Shown here in pieces: positions 41,169 through 49,855 of a stretch of DNA of 64,000 bases (position 1 is the first letter of the stretch; the number at the start of each line of letters is the position of its first letter). Both the position numbers and the translations under genes were made by a program. The notes beneath the pieces are model-generated. The model made no database searches, had not been told where the DNA came from, and saw nothing but the letters and a program-made list of their open reading frames with translations. The DNA comes from JACDAN01 sp963834825 (GTDB lineage: Bacteria; Actinomycetota; Thermoleophilia; Gaiellales; Gaiellaceae), in NCBI GenBank assembly GCA_963834825.1, contig CAWICZ010000014.1, positions 992,001-1,056,000 of the forward strand, read 5' to 3'.

Positions 41169-41543
41169 TCAGCCGTAGGTGTGCTGGTCGCGCCAGACCC
41201 GGAACATCGCGAACGCGCTCAGCCCGAGGATCACGAAGAACGCGAGCGCGCTGCGGCCCGAAGCGCCCGCGAAGAAGAAGAGACCCAGTGAGCCGACGAT
41301 CAGGAGCGCTCCGCCGTAGAACGCGAACCGCGCCCGGTTCGACCACGTCCCGATGTCCGACCGCCGCTCGCGCCAGAGCAGGTAGATGAAGAACGCGATC
41401 GCGATGAAAAAGGCAATGCGGGCGATGAGCAGCAGCGAGATGACCGTGTTCTCAAGCGAGAGCAGCACGATCACGAGGACGATCGCGATGATCACGAGGA
41501 ACCCGCGCAGCGTCGGGTTCATGTCTGCGAAGAACCGTCTCAT
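41169..41543 (-). CDS. Small membrane protein, unknown function
   Basis: 124 residues with about four hydrophobic segments. It starts MRRFFADMNPTLRGFLVII at ATG 41543; the frame open upstream to 41645 is overlapped by the next gene. ATGA overlap with the stop of the upstream membrane gene suggests co-translation. No recognisable domain. The stop is only seven bases from hairpin copy B. Confidence 0.7.
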   Translation of the reverse strand: MRRFFADMNPTLRGFLVIIAIVLVIVLLSLENTVISLLLIARIAFFIAIAFFIYLLWRERRSDIGTWSNRARFAFYGGALLIVGSLGLFFFAGASGRSALAFFVILGLSAFAMFRVWRDQHTYG

Positions 41544-41896
41544 CCCGAGGTCAAGTACGCCCTGGTTGCGAGTGCGCCTGCCAGCAGGGTAGCCCCCACG
41601 AACCAGGCCAACCGGCGTCTGGGCTCCGTCGGCGCGTACAGCCACGGAGCGAGGACGGCGGCCAGCGCGAGCGAGCCGTAGACGTAGTGGAGGTCGTCGG
41701 CGGCCTTCCGCCCGTCGGAGAGGAGCAGCAGGCCCAGGCCGACCTGCGCGACGAGCAGCGTCTGGACGAGCGCGATCACGTGCCCGAGCGTCGAACCCGG
41801 ATCACGGCGGCGGAAGTAGGCGACTGCGCCCCAGAGCGTCGCGACTGCGGCGGCGACGAGGACGCATAGGCCGACGACCTCGTGCGCGCCAAGCAT
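41540..41896 (-). CDS. Small membrane protein, unknown function
   Basis: 118 residues starting MLGAHEVVGLCVLVAAAV at ATG 41896, with four hydrophobic segments. The sequence RRDPGSTLGHVIALVQTLLV and the DLHYVYG motif are reminiscent of small heme-free copper-resistance or cytochrome-like membrane proteins, but I cannot assign a family. It precedes the previous membrane gene in a two-gene unit and is divergent from bcp. Confidence 0.7.
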   Translation of the reverse strand: MLGAHEVVGLCVLVAAAVATLWGAVAYFRRRDPGSTLGHVIALVQTLLVAQVGLGLLLLSDGRKAADDLHYVYGSLALAAVLAPWLYAPTEPRRRLAWFVGATLLAGALATRAYLTSG

Positions 41897-41919
41897 CCGC
41901 GAAAGGATAGGCTCGGCGC

Positions 41920-42378
41920 GTGGTCGAGGAAGGCAAGGAAGCGCCGGATTTCGAGCTGACCAGCGATTCTGGCGAGCGCGTGCGGCTCTCGCAGTTCCGC
42001 GGTCAGCCCGTCGTCCTCTACTTCTACCCCAGGGACGACACACCCGGCTGCACGACGCAGGCCTGTTCGATCCGGGACAACTACGACGACTTCGAGCAGC
42101 GGGGAGCCGTCGTCCTCGGCGTCAGTCCCGACGAGGAGAGCTCGCACGTCAAGTTCAAGGAGAAGTACGGCCTCCCCTTCACGCTGCTCGCCGATCCGGA
42201 CCACGAGGTTTCGGAGCAGTACGGGGTCTGGGGTGAGCGGAAGTACATGGGCCGCACGTACATGGGCGTCGAGCGGTCGACCTTCCTGATCGACGCGGAG
42301 GGCCGCGTGGCCAAGATCATGCGTCGCGTCAAGCCCGACACGCACGCCGAGCTCGTCCTCGACGCGCTCGCGGCGTAG
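41920..42378 (+). CDS. bcp: Thiol peroxidase/peroxiredoxin, Bcp type
   Basis: Reduces peroxides using thioredoxin-like donors. 152 residues: APDFELTSDSGERVRLSQF, FYPRDDTPGCTTQACSIRD with the peroxidatic and probable resolving Cys, and YGVWGERKYMGRTYMG. The TPGCTTQAC pattern is typical of Bcp/PrxQ. GTG start at 41920. It is compact and monocistronic, convergent with the gene at 42389. Confidence 0.95.
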   Translation: MVEEGKEAPDFELTSDSGERVRLSQFRGQPVVLYFYPRDDTPGCTTQACSIRDNYDDFEQRGAVVLGVSPDEESSHVKFKEKYGLPFTLLADPDHEVSEQYGVWGERKYMGRTYMGVERSTFLIDAEGRVAKIMRRVKPDTHAELVLDALAA

Positions 42379-42388
42379 CGTCTCCCCG

Positions 42389-43462
42389 CTAGCCGCCGAG
42401 GCGCCGAAGCACGTCGCGCATCGGCATGAACGTCACGCGGCGCGCGCCGGCCGTGAAGAGACCCGCCGGCTCGAGCTGGCCGTAGGCGGTCCGGCCGGGC
42501 CGGAGTGTGGTCGTCCGGCCAATGCCGAGTCTGCGGAGCGTCACCTTGTCGCTCGAGGCCGTGACCAGGATGTCGCGCTCGAGGTCCTGAAGCCTCACCT
42601 CGGCCGCGACCTGGCGCCGGAAGGTCAGCTCACCGCCTTCCACGTCGTAGACCTCGACGGCGCCGTCCGTCCGCAGCGCGAGGCGATTGCCGGAGAGCGC
42701 CGCGCCGAGCGGCCTCACCGGGAGGTCGCGGATGACCCGGCCGTCGGCCCAGAGCACCCGCACGCCGCTCGCGGTCCGGACGACGATGCGGCCGGCGTCG
42801 GCCGCAAGCACGGTCAGCTCGCCGTTCGCCTTCGCGACGATCGAGCAGTTGAGCGTCTTCACGGTGACGATGCCTCCGCACCGGAGTCGGCCGCCCAGCC
42901 GCCAGACGGTCGCCTCGACGACGTCGCCGGTCTTGAGACCCGGGGGGCACTGAGTCTTAGGCCGGTCGCGTTGAGCGCCCAGAGCATCACAACGCTGATC
43001 GAGGGTGAAGGCAAGAAGCGAGCCGTCCGCGACGGGCTTGCTGGCGAAGCTCCCGACCCCGTCGGTGGTAGACCCATAACCGATGAAAAGCGGAGCCCGA
43101 CTCTGCAGCGAGGCGCTTCTCAAGATCGCCTCGAGCGAGTTCCCGCCGCTCACCTGTCGCCAGGCCGCACGGGTGCCGGCGAGGGCCACTGCCGGAGGGC
43201 CCGTTCGCCCGCCCCGGTCGCTCGTCTCGCAGGCTCTCGCCAGTTGGAGGGCGTCGATTCGACGGCGCGTCGGCTGCCAGACCATGACGCTCATGCACTG
43301 CTTGAACCGTCCCTGGACAACGAAGGCGGCGCGGTCGCCGTCCGCTGCAAGCGCGAGCACGGGCCCGCTCGTCGAGCGTGCGGACTGCGTGGCAGGCGCC
43401 GCCGCGGCAACAGATGCCAGCAGCATTGCTGTTAGTCCTGCACAGGAGAGGATTCGCCGCAT
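42389..43462 (-). CDS. Exported protein of unknown function
   Basis: 357 residues with a signal peptide (about 1-21, ending near AAAAP). The remainder is rich in beta-strand-like repeats (ALSGNRLALRTDGAVEVYDV, ILVTASSDKVTLRRLGIG), suggesting a propeller-like secreted domain. Four Cys residues may form disulphides. No motif gives a function. ATG at 43462. Confidence 0.75.
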   Translation of the reverse strand: MRRILSCAGLTAMLLASVAAAAPATQSARSTSGPVLALAADGDRAAFVVQGRFKQCMSVMVWQPTRRRIDALQLARACETSDRGGRTGPPAVALAGTRAAWRQVSGGNSLEAILRSASLQSRAPLFIGYGSTTDGVGSFASKPVADGSLLAFTLDQRCDALGAQRDRPKTQCPPGLKTGDVVEATVWRLGGRLRCGGIVTVKTLNCSIVAKANGELTVLAADAGRIVVRTASGVRVLWADGRVIRDLPVRPLGAALSGNRLALRTDGAVEVYDVEGGELTFRRQVAAEVRLQDLERDILVTASSDKVTLRRLGIGRTTTLRPGRTAYGQLEPAGLFTAGARRVTFMPMRDVLRRLGG

Positions 43463-43574
43463 TCCTCAAGCGTAGGCGGCCCGGATTAGCCCCCAGTACG
43501 GGATTCGTAAACGGTCCGGTCGTGTCGGAGCGCCGATTGGAGCGCCTCAGGGGCCCGGCTACACTGGCTTCCGC

Positions 43575-43658
43575 GCGGATGTGGCGGAATTGGTAGACGC
43601 GCACGGTTCAGGTCCGTGTGGGGGAAACCCCGTGGAGGTTCAAGTCCTCTCATCCGCA
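43575..43658 (+). tRNA. tRNA-Leu (anticodon CAG)
   Basis: An 84-base class II tRNA: acceptor GCGGATG/CATCCGC, long variable arm TGGGGGAAACCCCG, anticodon arm CACGG/CCGTG with loop TTCAGGT. The anticodon CAG reads CUG leucine codons. Discriminator A; no CCA encoded. Confidence 0.95.
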
Positions 43659-43665
43659 TAGTCGT

Positions 43666-44007
43666 CTACGCGGTTGCCGTCGCCGCCACGCGCCGTGCAT
43701 TCCGGACGCTGAGCACGACGAGCGCGACGGCCACGATCGGCACTGCGAGGGTCCAGAAGAGCACGAGCGACCCCGCGACTGCACCGAGTGAGATAAGCGC
43801 GGCGCCCGTCAACGGCGAGCGCTGGAAGAGCCAGAGCCCGGCGAGGAGAAGGACACCGCCGCCGGCCAGGAGGATCAGCCAGAGAGCTTGGTCGGCTGCA
43901 CTCGCTTCCTCCCAGTGCGAGGGCCAGAACGCGCCGCCGAGGATTCCGGCCAGCAAGTAGGCGGTGCCGGCGAGAGCGCCGAGAATGAGGAGTGTTTTCG
44001 AGAGCAA
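43666..44007 (-). CDS. Small membrane protein (paralogue of 18811-19140)
   Basis: About 113 residues from a TTG at 44007 (LLSKTLLILGALAGTAYLLA) with four spans; a start 34 codons upstream is possible but the extension is not hydrophobic. The block TGAALISLGAVAGSLVLFWT and LSVRNARRVAA repeats that of the protein at 18.8 kb. Both paralogues lie beside a tRNA gene. Function unknown. Confidence 0.7.
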   Translation of the reverse strand: MLSKTLLILGALAGTAYLLAGILGGAFWPSHWEEASAADQALWLILLAGGGVLLLAGLWLFQRSPLTGAALISLGAVAGSLVLFWTLAVPIVAVALVVLSVRNARRVAATATA

Positions 44008-44053
44008 GGCAGCGTCCGTTGCCTGAGTGTAAAAACGGTCGGGGCCGAGCGGA

Positions 44054-46552
44054 ATGCCTCGTTCGAGGGACTGTGCGCCGCCAACTTTCGGCCGCGCCGG
44101 TCGTACCATTCACTGTCTGAAACGGTTGGTGCTTCTCGGGGTCTGTCTGCTTGCGGCACTGCCGACGCTGGCCGCTGCGCGCGGGCCCGCCCCCACGTCC
44201 GGGGCGCAGCTCGCGGAGGTCGTCGTCGAGCTCGAGGAGCCGGGAATCGCGAAGGCACTCGACGGACCGACACGTCTCGAGACGGACTCGGCGGCGAGCC
44301 GGCGCAGGCTGAGTCGCGTGGCGGCCCAACAGGAGGTCGTCGAAGCGCGGATCGCCGCAGCGGTGCCCGGCGCCAAGGTCCGCTGGCGATACCGGGTCGT
44401 CCTGAACGCGCTGGCGGTGCTCGTTCCGAGCCGATCGGTCGAGCGACTCGCGCGGATTCCGGGCGTTCGCGAGGTCCATCCGAGTGCCTACCTGCGCCCG
44501 AGCCTCGACCGCAGCGTCGCGGCGATCGGCGCACCGACGCTCTGGGGGCCGCAGCTGTCGACGAGCGGCCAGGGAACGAAGATCGGGATCATCGACGACG
44601 GGATCGACCAGCGGCATCCGTTCTTCGATCCTGCGGGCTTCGCGATGCCAGCCGGCTTCCCCAAGGGTCAGGCGGCGTACACGACCGCCAAGGTGATTGT
44701 CGCGCGAACCTTCCAAGCTCCCTCCCCAAGGCCGCGCAACTCGAACGTGCCATTCGACCCCGAGCAGTCCGAGCACGGCACCCACGTTGCCGGAATCGCT
44801 GCGGGGAACGCGAACACCCGCGCGACGCTCGGCGGCGGCACGGTGACCATCTCCGGCGTGGCGCCGCGCGCCTACCTCGGCAACTACCGAGTGCTGACCG
44901 TCCCGACGGCTGCGAACGTCGGGCTCAACGGCAACTCGCCTGAGATCGCCGCCGGCATCGAGGCTGCTGTGCGCGACGGGATGGATGTGATCAACCTCTC
45001 GTGGGGTCAGCCCGAGATCTCCGCCGGCCGCGATCTCCTGGTCAGGGCGATCGAGGGAGCGGCCGCTGCGGGCGTCGTTCCGGTGGTCTCAGCAGGAAAT
45101 GACTTCGGAGCGTTCGGGCGCGGCTCGATCTCGTCGCCGGCGTCCGCCGACGCGGCGATCACCGTGGGCGCTGCGACGGTCACGGGCCGAATGGCGGGTT
45201 TCTCCTCGGCCGGGCCGACGCCGCAGTCGCTCCGCCTGAAGCCGGAGGTGTCCGCGCCCGGCGTCGGGATCCTCTCCTCGCTCCCGGTGCGGGACGGGAC
45301 CTGGGGCAGTCTCTCGGGGACGAGCATGGCCGCGCCGCATGTCGCCGGCGCCGCGGCCCTCCTGACCCAGCGTCACCCGACCTGGACGGTGCCGCAGATC
45401 AAGTCCGCGCTCACACTCACCGCGCGGCCGGCATTCGAAGGCGGCTCCAGGGAGGCATCGACGATGCGCCAGGGCGCCGGGTTCATCGACCTTCCGAAGG
45501 CCGATCAGCCGCTGGTCTTCGGCCAGCCGGTCACTGTCTCGTTCGGGTTCCTGCGGCGTGGGCGGACGTCGTCACGCCGGATCGCCTTCACGGATGCTGG
45601 TGGCGGCGCCGGCGATTGGAGCGTGTCCGTCGTCCGCCAGGGAGCCACACCGGGTGTGTCGGTCACGGCGCCGGCGCGCCTGACGGTTCCGGGCGCGCTC
45701 GCCGTGACGGCGACCGCGCGCGCGGCAGCCGCTCAGCGAGACGTGACGGGCTTCCTCGTCCTCAGCCGGGCCGGCCAGACGAGGAGAATCCCGTTCTGGC
45801 TGCGCGTGACCGCACCGCGGCTCGGACGGCATTCGGTCCGGGTATTGCGGACGGCCGGGACGTATCGGGGGAACACTCGCGGACAGCGCGCGCTCGTCTC
45901 CGTCTACCGCTACCCGGATGATCCGGACGGGATCGGGCTTCCGAAGGCACTCAAGGGGCCCGAGCAGGTCTTCAGATTCCGTCTCCGCCGGCCGGCCGAG
46001 AACCTCGGCGTGGCCGTACTGTCACCTACGCGTGTCCAGCCCCGGATCGTTCTCGCCGGCGATGAGAACCGACAGGCGGGGCCGACCGCACTCCCGCTCA
46101 ACACCAACCCGTACCTGCCGACCTTCTTCGAACCTGCGCCCGTGTCCGGCGTCATTCGCCCCGCGGCGGGCACCTACTACGTCGTCTTCGACAGCGCGAC
46201 GAGGGCCGGTGCCGGCCGCTTCAGGTTCCGGTTCTGGGTGGGCGACACAGCGCCGCCTCGAGTGCGGCTCCTGACGTCGCGCGCTCGCAGCGGCGGCACG
46301 CTCGTCGCCTCCGCTTCGGACGGCGGGTCCGGCGTCGATCCCCGGTCGATTTTCGTGCGAATCGACGCCGGGGTGTTCCGCGAGGCGAGCTACCGTGCCG
46401 GTCGGATCCGGATCCCGATGGGCGGGCTCGCGCCCGGGCGCCACCGTCTCACGCTCCAAGTCTCCGACCACCAAGAGTCGAAGAACATGGAAAACGTGCT
46501 CCGGATCCTGCCGAACACGGCCGTGCTCAACGCCGCATTCAGCGTGCGCTAG
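44054..46552 (+). CDS. Secreted subtilisin-like serine protease (S8)
   Basis: Up to 832 residues. A signal segment LKRLVLLGVCLLAALPTLAA lies near residue 22, so the start may be later than ATG 44054. An inhibitor_I9-like propeptide follows (about 45-140). The S8 triad is Asp in IGIIDDGID, His in SEHGTHVAGIAAG, and Ser in SGTSMAAPHVAGAAALL; GNSPEIAAGIEAAVRDGMDV and VVSAGNDFG are the flanking motifs. About 330 C-terminal residues are beta-rich domains. Extracellular proteolysis is expected. Confidence 0.9.
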   Translation: MPRSRDCAPPTFGRAGRTIHCLKRLVLLGVCLLAALPTLAAARGPAPTSGAQLAEVVVELEEPGIAKALDGPTRLETDSAASRRRLSRVAAQQEVVEARIAAAVPGAKVRWRYRVVLNALAVLVPSRSVERLARIPGVREVHPSAYLRPSLDRSVAAIGAPTLWGPQLSTSGQGTKIGIIDDGIDQRHPFFDPAGFAMPAGFPKGQAAYTTAKVIVARTFQAPSPRPRNSNVPFDPEQSEHGTHVAGIAAGNANTRATLGGGTVTISGVAPRAYLGNYRVLTVPTAANVGLNGNSPEIAAGIEAAVRDGMDVINLSWGQPEISAGRDLLVRAIEGAAAAGVVPVVSAGNDFGAFGRGSISSPASADAAITVGAATVTGRMAGFSSAGPTPQSLRLKPEVSAPGVGILSSLPVRDGTWGSLSGTSMAAPHVAGAAALLTQRHPTWTVPQIKSALTLTARPAFEGGSREASTMRQGAGFIDLPKADQPLVFGQPVTVSFGFLRRGRTSSRRIAFTDAGGGAGDWSVSVVRQGATPGVSVTAPARLTVPGALAVTATARAAAAQRDVTGFLVLSRAGQTRRIPFWLRVTAPRLGRHSVRVLRTAGTYRGNTRGQRALVSVYRYPDDPDGIGLPKALKGPEQVFRFRLRRPAENLGVAVLSPTRVQPRIVLAGDENRQAGPTALPLNTNPYLPTFFEPAPVSGVIRPAAGTYYVVFDSATRAGAGRFRFRFWVGDTAPPRVRLLTSRARSGGTLVASASDGGSGVDPRSIFVRIDAGVFREASYRAGRIRIPMGGLAPGRHRLTLQVSDHQESKNMENVLRILPNTAVLNAAFSVR

Positions 46553-46800
46553 GTATTCCGATCGCGCTCGGTGATCGTTGGGAGTTGAGCGAGGTCGCGC
46601 TCGACGCTCGCCGCGAAGTCGTCGTCGTCCTCCGGGCGCAGCACGCGCAGGTTCGCCTTCTGCTTCCGCCGTGAGCGTTGCCTCCGGCCTTCGAAGCCGA
46701 AACGCTCCGACAGCCGTGGCCATTCGGCCGCCACGAGTACGGCGACCGCGCAGGCGAGCAGTGCGATCCAGAGCCAGCCCACTGATCCAATCTTAGCCAC
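46549..46800 (-). CDS. Single-span membrane protein, unknown
   Basis: 83 residues: one hydrophobic span (WLWIALLACAVAVLVAAEW, residues 9-27) and a basic then acidic cytoplasmic tail (RRQRSRRKQK, PEDDDDF). GTG start at 46800, with a second GTG six codons in. Stop overlaps the convergent protease stop by four bases. No family recognised. Confidence 0.6.
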   Translation of the reverse strand: MAKIGSVGWLWIALLACAVAVLVAAEWPRLSERFGFEGRRQRSRRKQKANLRVLRPEDDDDFAASVERDLAQLPTITERDRNT

Positions 46801-46818
46801 CTCGACGCGAACCGGCCG

Positions 46819-47202
46819 CTACCCCGGGAAGTAGGGAAGGTCCCAGAAGACGATGATCGCCACGAGGCCGGCCAGGGCGACTACCCCGAGGCCGGCTAGA
46901 GCCGCTCGCTGTAGCGGGCTGCCCTGAGCCACCTGCTCGACCGCGGCCTCGGCTTTCTCCAGGATGCGTTCGAGCCAGCGCTCGGCCCACGCGAATTCGA
47001 GCGCCAACATTCCGAGCCCAAGGATGATCACAGGGATGCCGGGGCCCGGCGTGACGAGCATGACCACACCGGCAAGCAGAACCACGAAGCCGACGGCGGC
47101 GAACGCCACGCGGTATACCCGATTTCGCTGACGATGCCGATGCTGCCGCGCACGGACGCGCTCGATCAGCGGCAGCCGTTCGCGCCCCTCTTGCTCGGCC
47201 AT
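46819..47202 (-). CDS. PGPGW-type transmembrane protein
   Basis: 127 residues from ATG 47202. The first span carries LLAGVVMLVTPGPGIPVIIL and continues AWAERWLERILEKAEA, matching the PGPGW domain of putative transmembrane proteins (TIGR02611 type). A second span follows near the C-terminus. The role is not known. Confidence 0.82.
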   Translation of the reverse strand: MAEQEGRERLPLIERVRARQHRHRQRNRVYRVAFAAVGFVVLLAGVVMLVTPGPGIPVIILGLGMLALEFAWAERWLERILEKAEAAVEQVAQGSPLQRAALAGLGVVALAGLVAIIVFWDLPYFPG

Positions 47203-47305
47203 GCGCACAGCCTATTGGCCGAGGTCTACGGGCAGACAGCCGCCGGATGTTGCACCCACGCGTCGGGGCGCCATAGACTCGGCACCTTCCAACGAAAGGG
47301 ATCAG

Positions 47306-47392
47306 GTGCCGACCTGGCTTTGGATTCTCATCATCGTCATTGTTGTCCTAGGCGTCCTTGCCTACTTTCGCCGCGGACGCATGTCTAGGTAG
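47306..47392 (+). CDS. 28-residue membrane peptide
   Basis: A very short reading frame: GTG at 47306 with GAAAGGGA 4 bases upstream, coding MPTWLWILIIVIVVLGVLAY then FRRGRMSR and a TAG. One hydrophobic span and a positively charged C-terminal tail. Peptides of this pattern are scattered through actinobacteria. Its small size, good ribosome-binding site and clean topology support a real gene; function unknown. Confidence 0.6.
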   Translation: MPTWLWILIIVIVVLGVLAYFRRGRMSR

Positions 47393-47576
47393 CCGCGCGA
47401 CCACGCAGCTAGCTTCGCGTCGACGTGGAAGTCGGGGCATAGAGAAGCCTCATTCCCACGTTTCTTAGCTCGCGCGGGCGGGGCATCCTGAGCCCGCCGG
47501 CGATCGACCGACTGCTGCTGCAGCATGAGGTGACGCTGCTACGCCGCCCCCGCGACCACTGCGCATACTCGCGACG
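47393..47576. other. Non-coding stretch with a possible transposase remnant
   Basis: No gene is visible. A 20-odd codon stretch near 47500-47580 reads LLLQHEVTLLRRPRDH, which resembles the start of IS3-type transposase catalytic domains (LLLRHEVAVLRR). It is too short and has no ends, so this is only a suggestion. Confidence 0.2.
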
Positions 47577-47999
47577 ATGCCGCTGAGCCTCGCACAGGCC
47601 CAAGCCCTGATCGCTGCGGCGCATGACCACGCAGTCGCCAACGGCTGGAACGTCACCGTCGCCGTCGTCGATGAGGGCGGACTGCTCGTCGCGCTCGGCC
47701 GCATGGACGGCGCGTTCCCGCTCTCACCACAGATCGCCGAAGCGAAGGCAGCCGGCACGGCGCTGTGGCACCGCGACGGCGACCGGCTCGCCGCCGGCCG
47801 CGCCTCCCACGAGGGATTCTTCGACGCGGTCAGCAGGCTCGTCCGGCTGCCTCTCATCCCCGGCCCGGGCTCAGTGTTGATCCGGGACGGCGAGAGCGTG
47901 CTGGGCGCGGCCGGGGCGAGCGGTGCGAGCGGAGACGACGACCGCGCCTGCGTCGAGGCAGGCCTACGGGCAGTCTTCCCGGGCTGGGCACCAGGGTAG
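47577..47999 (+). CDS. GlcG/HbpS-family protein
   Basis: 140 residues: LSLAQAQALIAAAHDHAVAN, VAVVDEGGLLVALGRMDGA, FPLSPQIAEAKAAGTALW and GSVLIRDGESVLGAAGASGA give the DUF336/HbpS fold. Some relatives bind heme; others are associated with glycolate or propanediol use. No neighbour clarifies the role. ATG start at 47577. Confidence 0.88.
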   Translation: MPLSLAQAQALIAAAHDHAVANGWNVTVAVVDEGGLLVALGRMDGAFPLSPQIAEAKAAGTALWHRDGDRLAAGRASHEGFFDAVSRLVRLPLIPGPGSVLIRDGESVLGAAGASGASGDDDRACVEAGLRAVFPGWAPG

Positions 48000-48100
48000 G
48001 CTCGCACTGTGTCCGCGCCGATAGGCGACGCCTCAGGGGTGGGGCCCGTCCCCTCCATGGCCGCGGAGCTGAAACAGGAGGTGTGTGCGGGGCTTTTCTG

Positions 48101-48176
<76 letters not shown>

Positions 48177-48226
48177 ACGCGGTAGCAGCGGGCCGCATGA
48201 TAGCGGCGAGCCGCCGGTTTTCTCTG

Positions 48227-49855
48227 TCAGGCCAGCTCGGCGACCGCGTCTCGAATCTCCAGGAGTTTCCTCTGCAGCTCGGCCGTCTGCTCGAGATCGG
48301 CACTCGCCAGCTGGCGCCGTAGATGTCGCTCACGCAGGCGCAGGAGCAGCTCCTTGGCGGTCGTCTCGTCGATCGCCTCCGTCGCGGCGACGGCGTCGAG
48401 CTCAGCAAGCGCCGGGGCGGTCTCCTCGTCGGCGTCCTTGGTCAGCAGGGCCGAACGAAGGCGCCGATTTTGCTCGCCGTCGAAGTGCTCGGGCGAGAGC
48501 GTCTCGAGTGCGCCGCGAAGCGATGGAAAGGCGAAGCAGGCCGCGAGCACGTCGCGCTCGAGCCGGTCGCCGGCCTCGAGCATGCGCCGCGAGGGGATGG
48601 CCGGCTTGGTCGTCGACGTTCTGGCCTGAAGCTGAACGGTCATTCCGAGCCTGTCGTTGACGAACCGCCAGGCCTCCTGCCGCTCCGGAGAGTCGGCGAA
48701 CCGGTTGAGAGTCTGTTGTGCCCGCTCGAAGGCTTCTTGCCTGTCGGCCGCCCGATCCATCTCCAGGCGCACGCGGTACGAGATGTAGCTCTCGCCGCCG
48801 GCTAACCGGTCCGGGAAGCGCTCCGGCTCGTCGGCGGGATCCTGGCCCGGCGGGAGCGTGACCACGCGGATCTCGAAGCCGCGATCGGCGGCGAGCTCCA
48901 TGCCGCGCAGGGCGGCCGCCTCGCCTGCTGCGTCCGCGTCGAAGCAGAGGTGGAGCCGTCGGGTGAGCCGTTGAAGCTCTTTCAGCTGCTGCTCCGTGAG
49001 TGCAGTTCCCATCGAGGCGACCACAGGCTCGAAGCCCGCCTGTCGAAGTGCGATCACGTCCGTGTTTCCCTCGACGACCACGGCGCGTTCCTGCTTCGCG
49101 ATCGCCCGGCGGGCGAGGTTGAGGCCATACAGGATCTCCGACTTGTGAAAGAGCTCTCCCTCCGGCGAGTTGACGTACTTCCCGGCCAGCGGGTCGTCGT
49201 CACGGAGCTTGCGTGCCTGGAACCCGACGATCCGGCCTCGCGCATCGGTGAGCGGGAACATCAGACGCTGCCGGAAGTAGTCGTTGCCGCGGGCGTTCGC
49301 GAGTCCGGCCCTGCGTAGCTCCTCTCCGGTGAAGCCCTTCTGCTGCGCCTTCTCGGCGAGGCCGCTCCCGGGCGAGAGCCCAAGCCGGAACTCACGGCAA
49401 GCGGCCTCGCCCAGGCCACGGCTTTCGAGGTAGTCCCGGACCGGTGCGCCGGCGGCGGTCTCCCAAAGATGACGCTCGTAGAACGACGCGGCCTGCTCGA
49501 GTACGCCGTAGAGCCGGTCGCGGCGCTTGCGCGACTCCTCGAACTGTGGCGAAGTCTCCTCGTACTCCAATGTCACGCGGAAGCGGTCGGCGAGCCACTC
49601 CACCGCCCCCGCGAAGTCGAGCTGCTCCGTGTCCTTCACGAACGTGATGACGTCGCCGCCCTGGCCGCAGCCGAAGCAGTAGTAGAGCTTGTCCTGCGGG
49701 TTGACCGAGAAGCTCGGAGTGCGCTCCTCGTGGAAGGGGCAGCGGCCGACGTAGCGCGCGCCCTGCTTCCGTAGCTGCGTTCGTCCCGACACCACTTCGA
49801 CCATGTCAGCGGCGTCGACAGCCGCGCGGACGGAGTCGTGCTTGATCCGCGCCAT
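48227..49855 (-). CDS. dnaG: DNA primase
   Basis: Synthesises RNA primers at the replication fork. 542 residues: CHC2 zinc finger (GRCPFHEERTPSFSV and YYCFGCGQGGD, about residues 38-69), the primase core with FPLTDARGRIVGFQAR, and the TOPRIM site VVVEGNTDVIAL and CFDADAAGEAA. The C-terminal DnaB-binding part is shortened relative to the usual 600 or more residues. Start overlaps the dgt stop (TGATG). Confidence 0.95.
   Translation of the reverse strand: MARIKHDSVRAAVDAADMVEVVSGRTQLRKQGARYVGRCPFHEERTPSFSVNPQDKLYYCFGCGQGGDVITFVKDTEQLDFAGAVEWLADRFRVTLEYEETSPQFEESRKRRDRLYGVLEQAASFYERHLWETAAGAPVRDYLESRGLGEAACREFRLGLSPGSGLAEKAQQKGFTGEELRRAGLANARGNDYFRQRLMFPLTDARGRIVGFQARKLRDDDPLAGKYVNSPEGELFHKSEILYGLNLARRAIAKQERAVVVEGNTDVIALRQAGFEPVVASMGTALTEQQLKELQRLTRRLHLCFDADAAGEAAALRGMELAADRGFEIRVVTLPPGQDPADEPERFPDRLAGGESYISYRVRLEMDRAADRQEAFERAQQTLNRFADSPERQEAWRFVNDRLGMTVQLQARTSTTKPAIPSRRMLEAGDRLERDVLAACFAFPSLRGALETLSPEHFDGEQNRRLRSALLTKDADEETAPALAELDAVAATEAIDETTAKELLLRLRERHLRRQLASADLEQTAELQRKLLEIRDAVAELA

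Noticed and set aside
44110..44376. Extra small frame antisense to the protease start
   Set aside because: Shadow of the subtilase gene; no ribosome-binding site or motif.
47465..47576. IS3-like transposase fragment
   Set aside because: Only about 16 codons resemble the catalytic domain start; no ends or longer homology can be seen.
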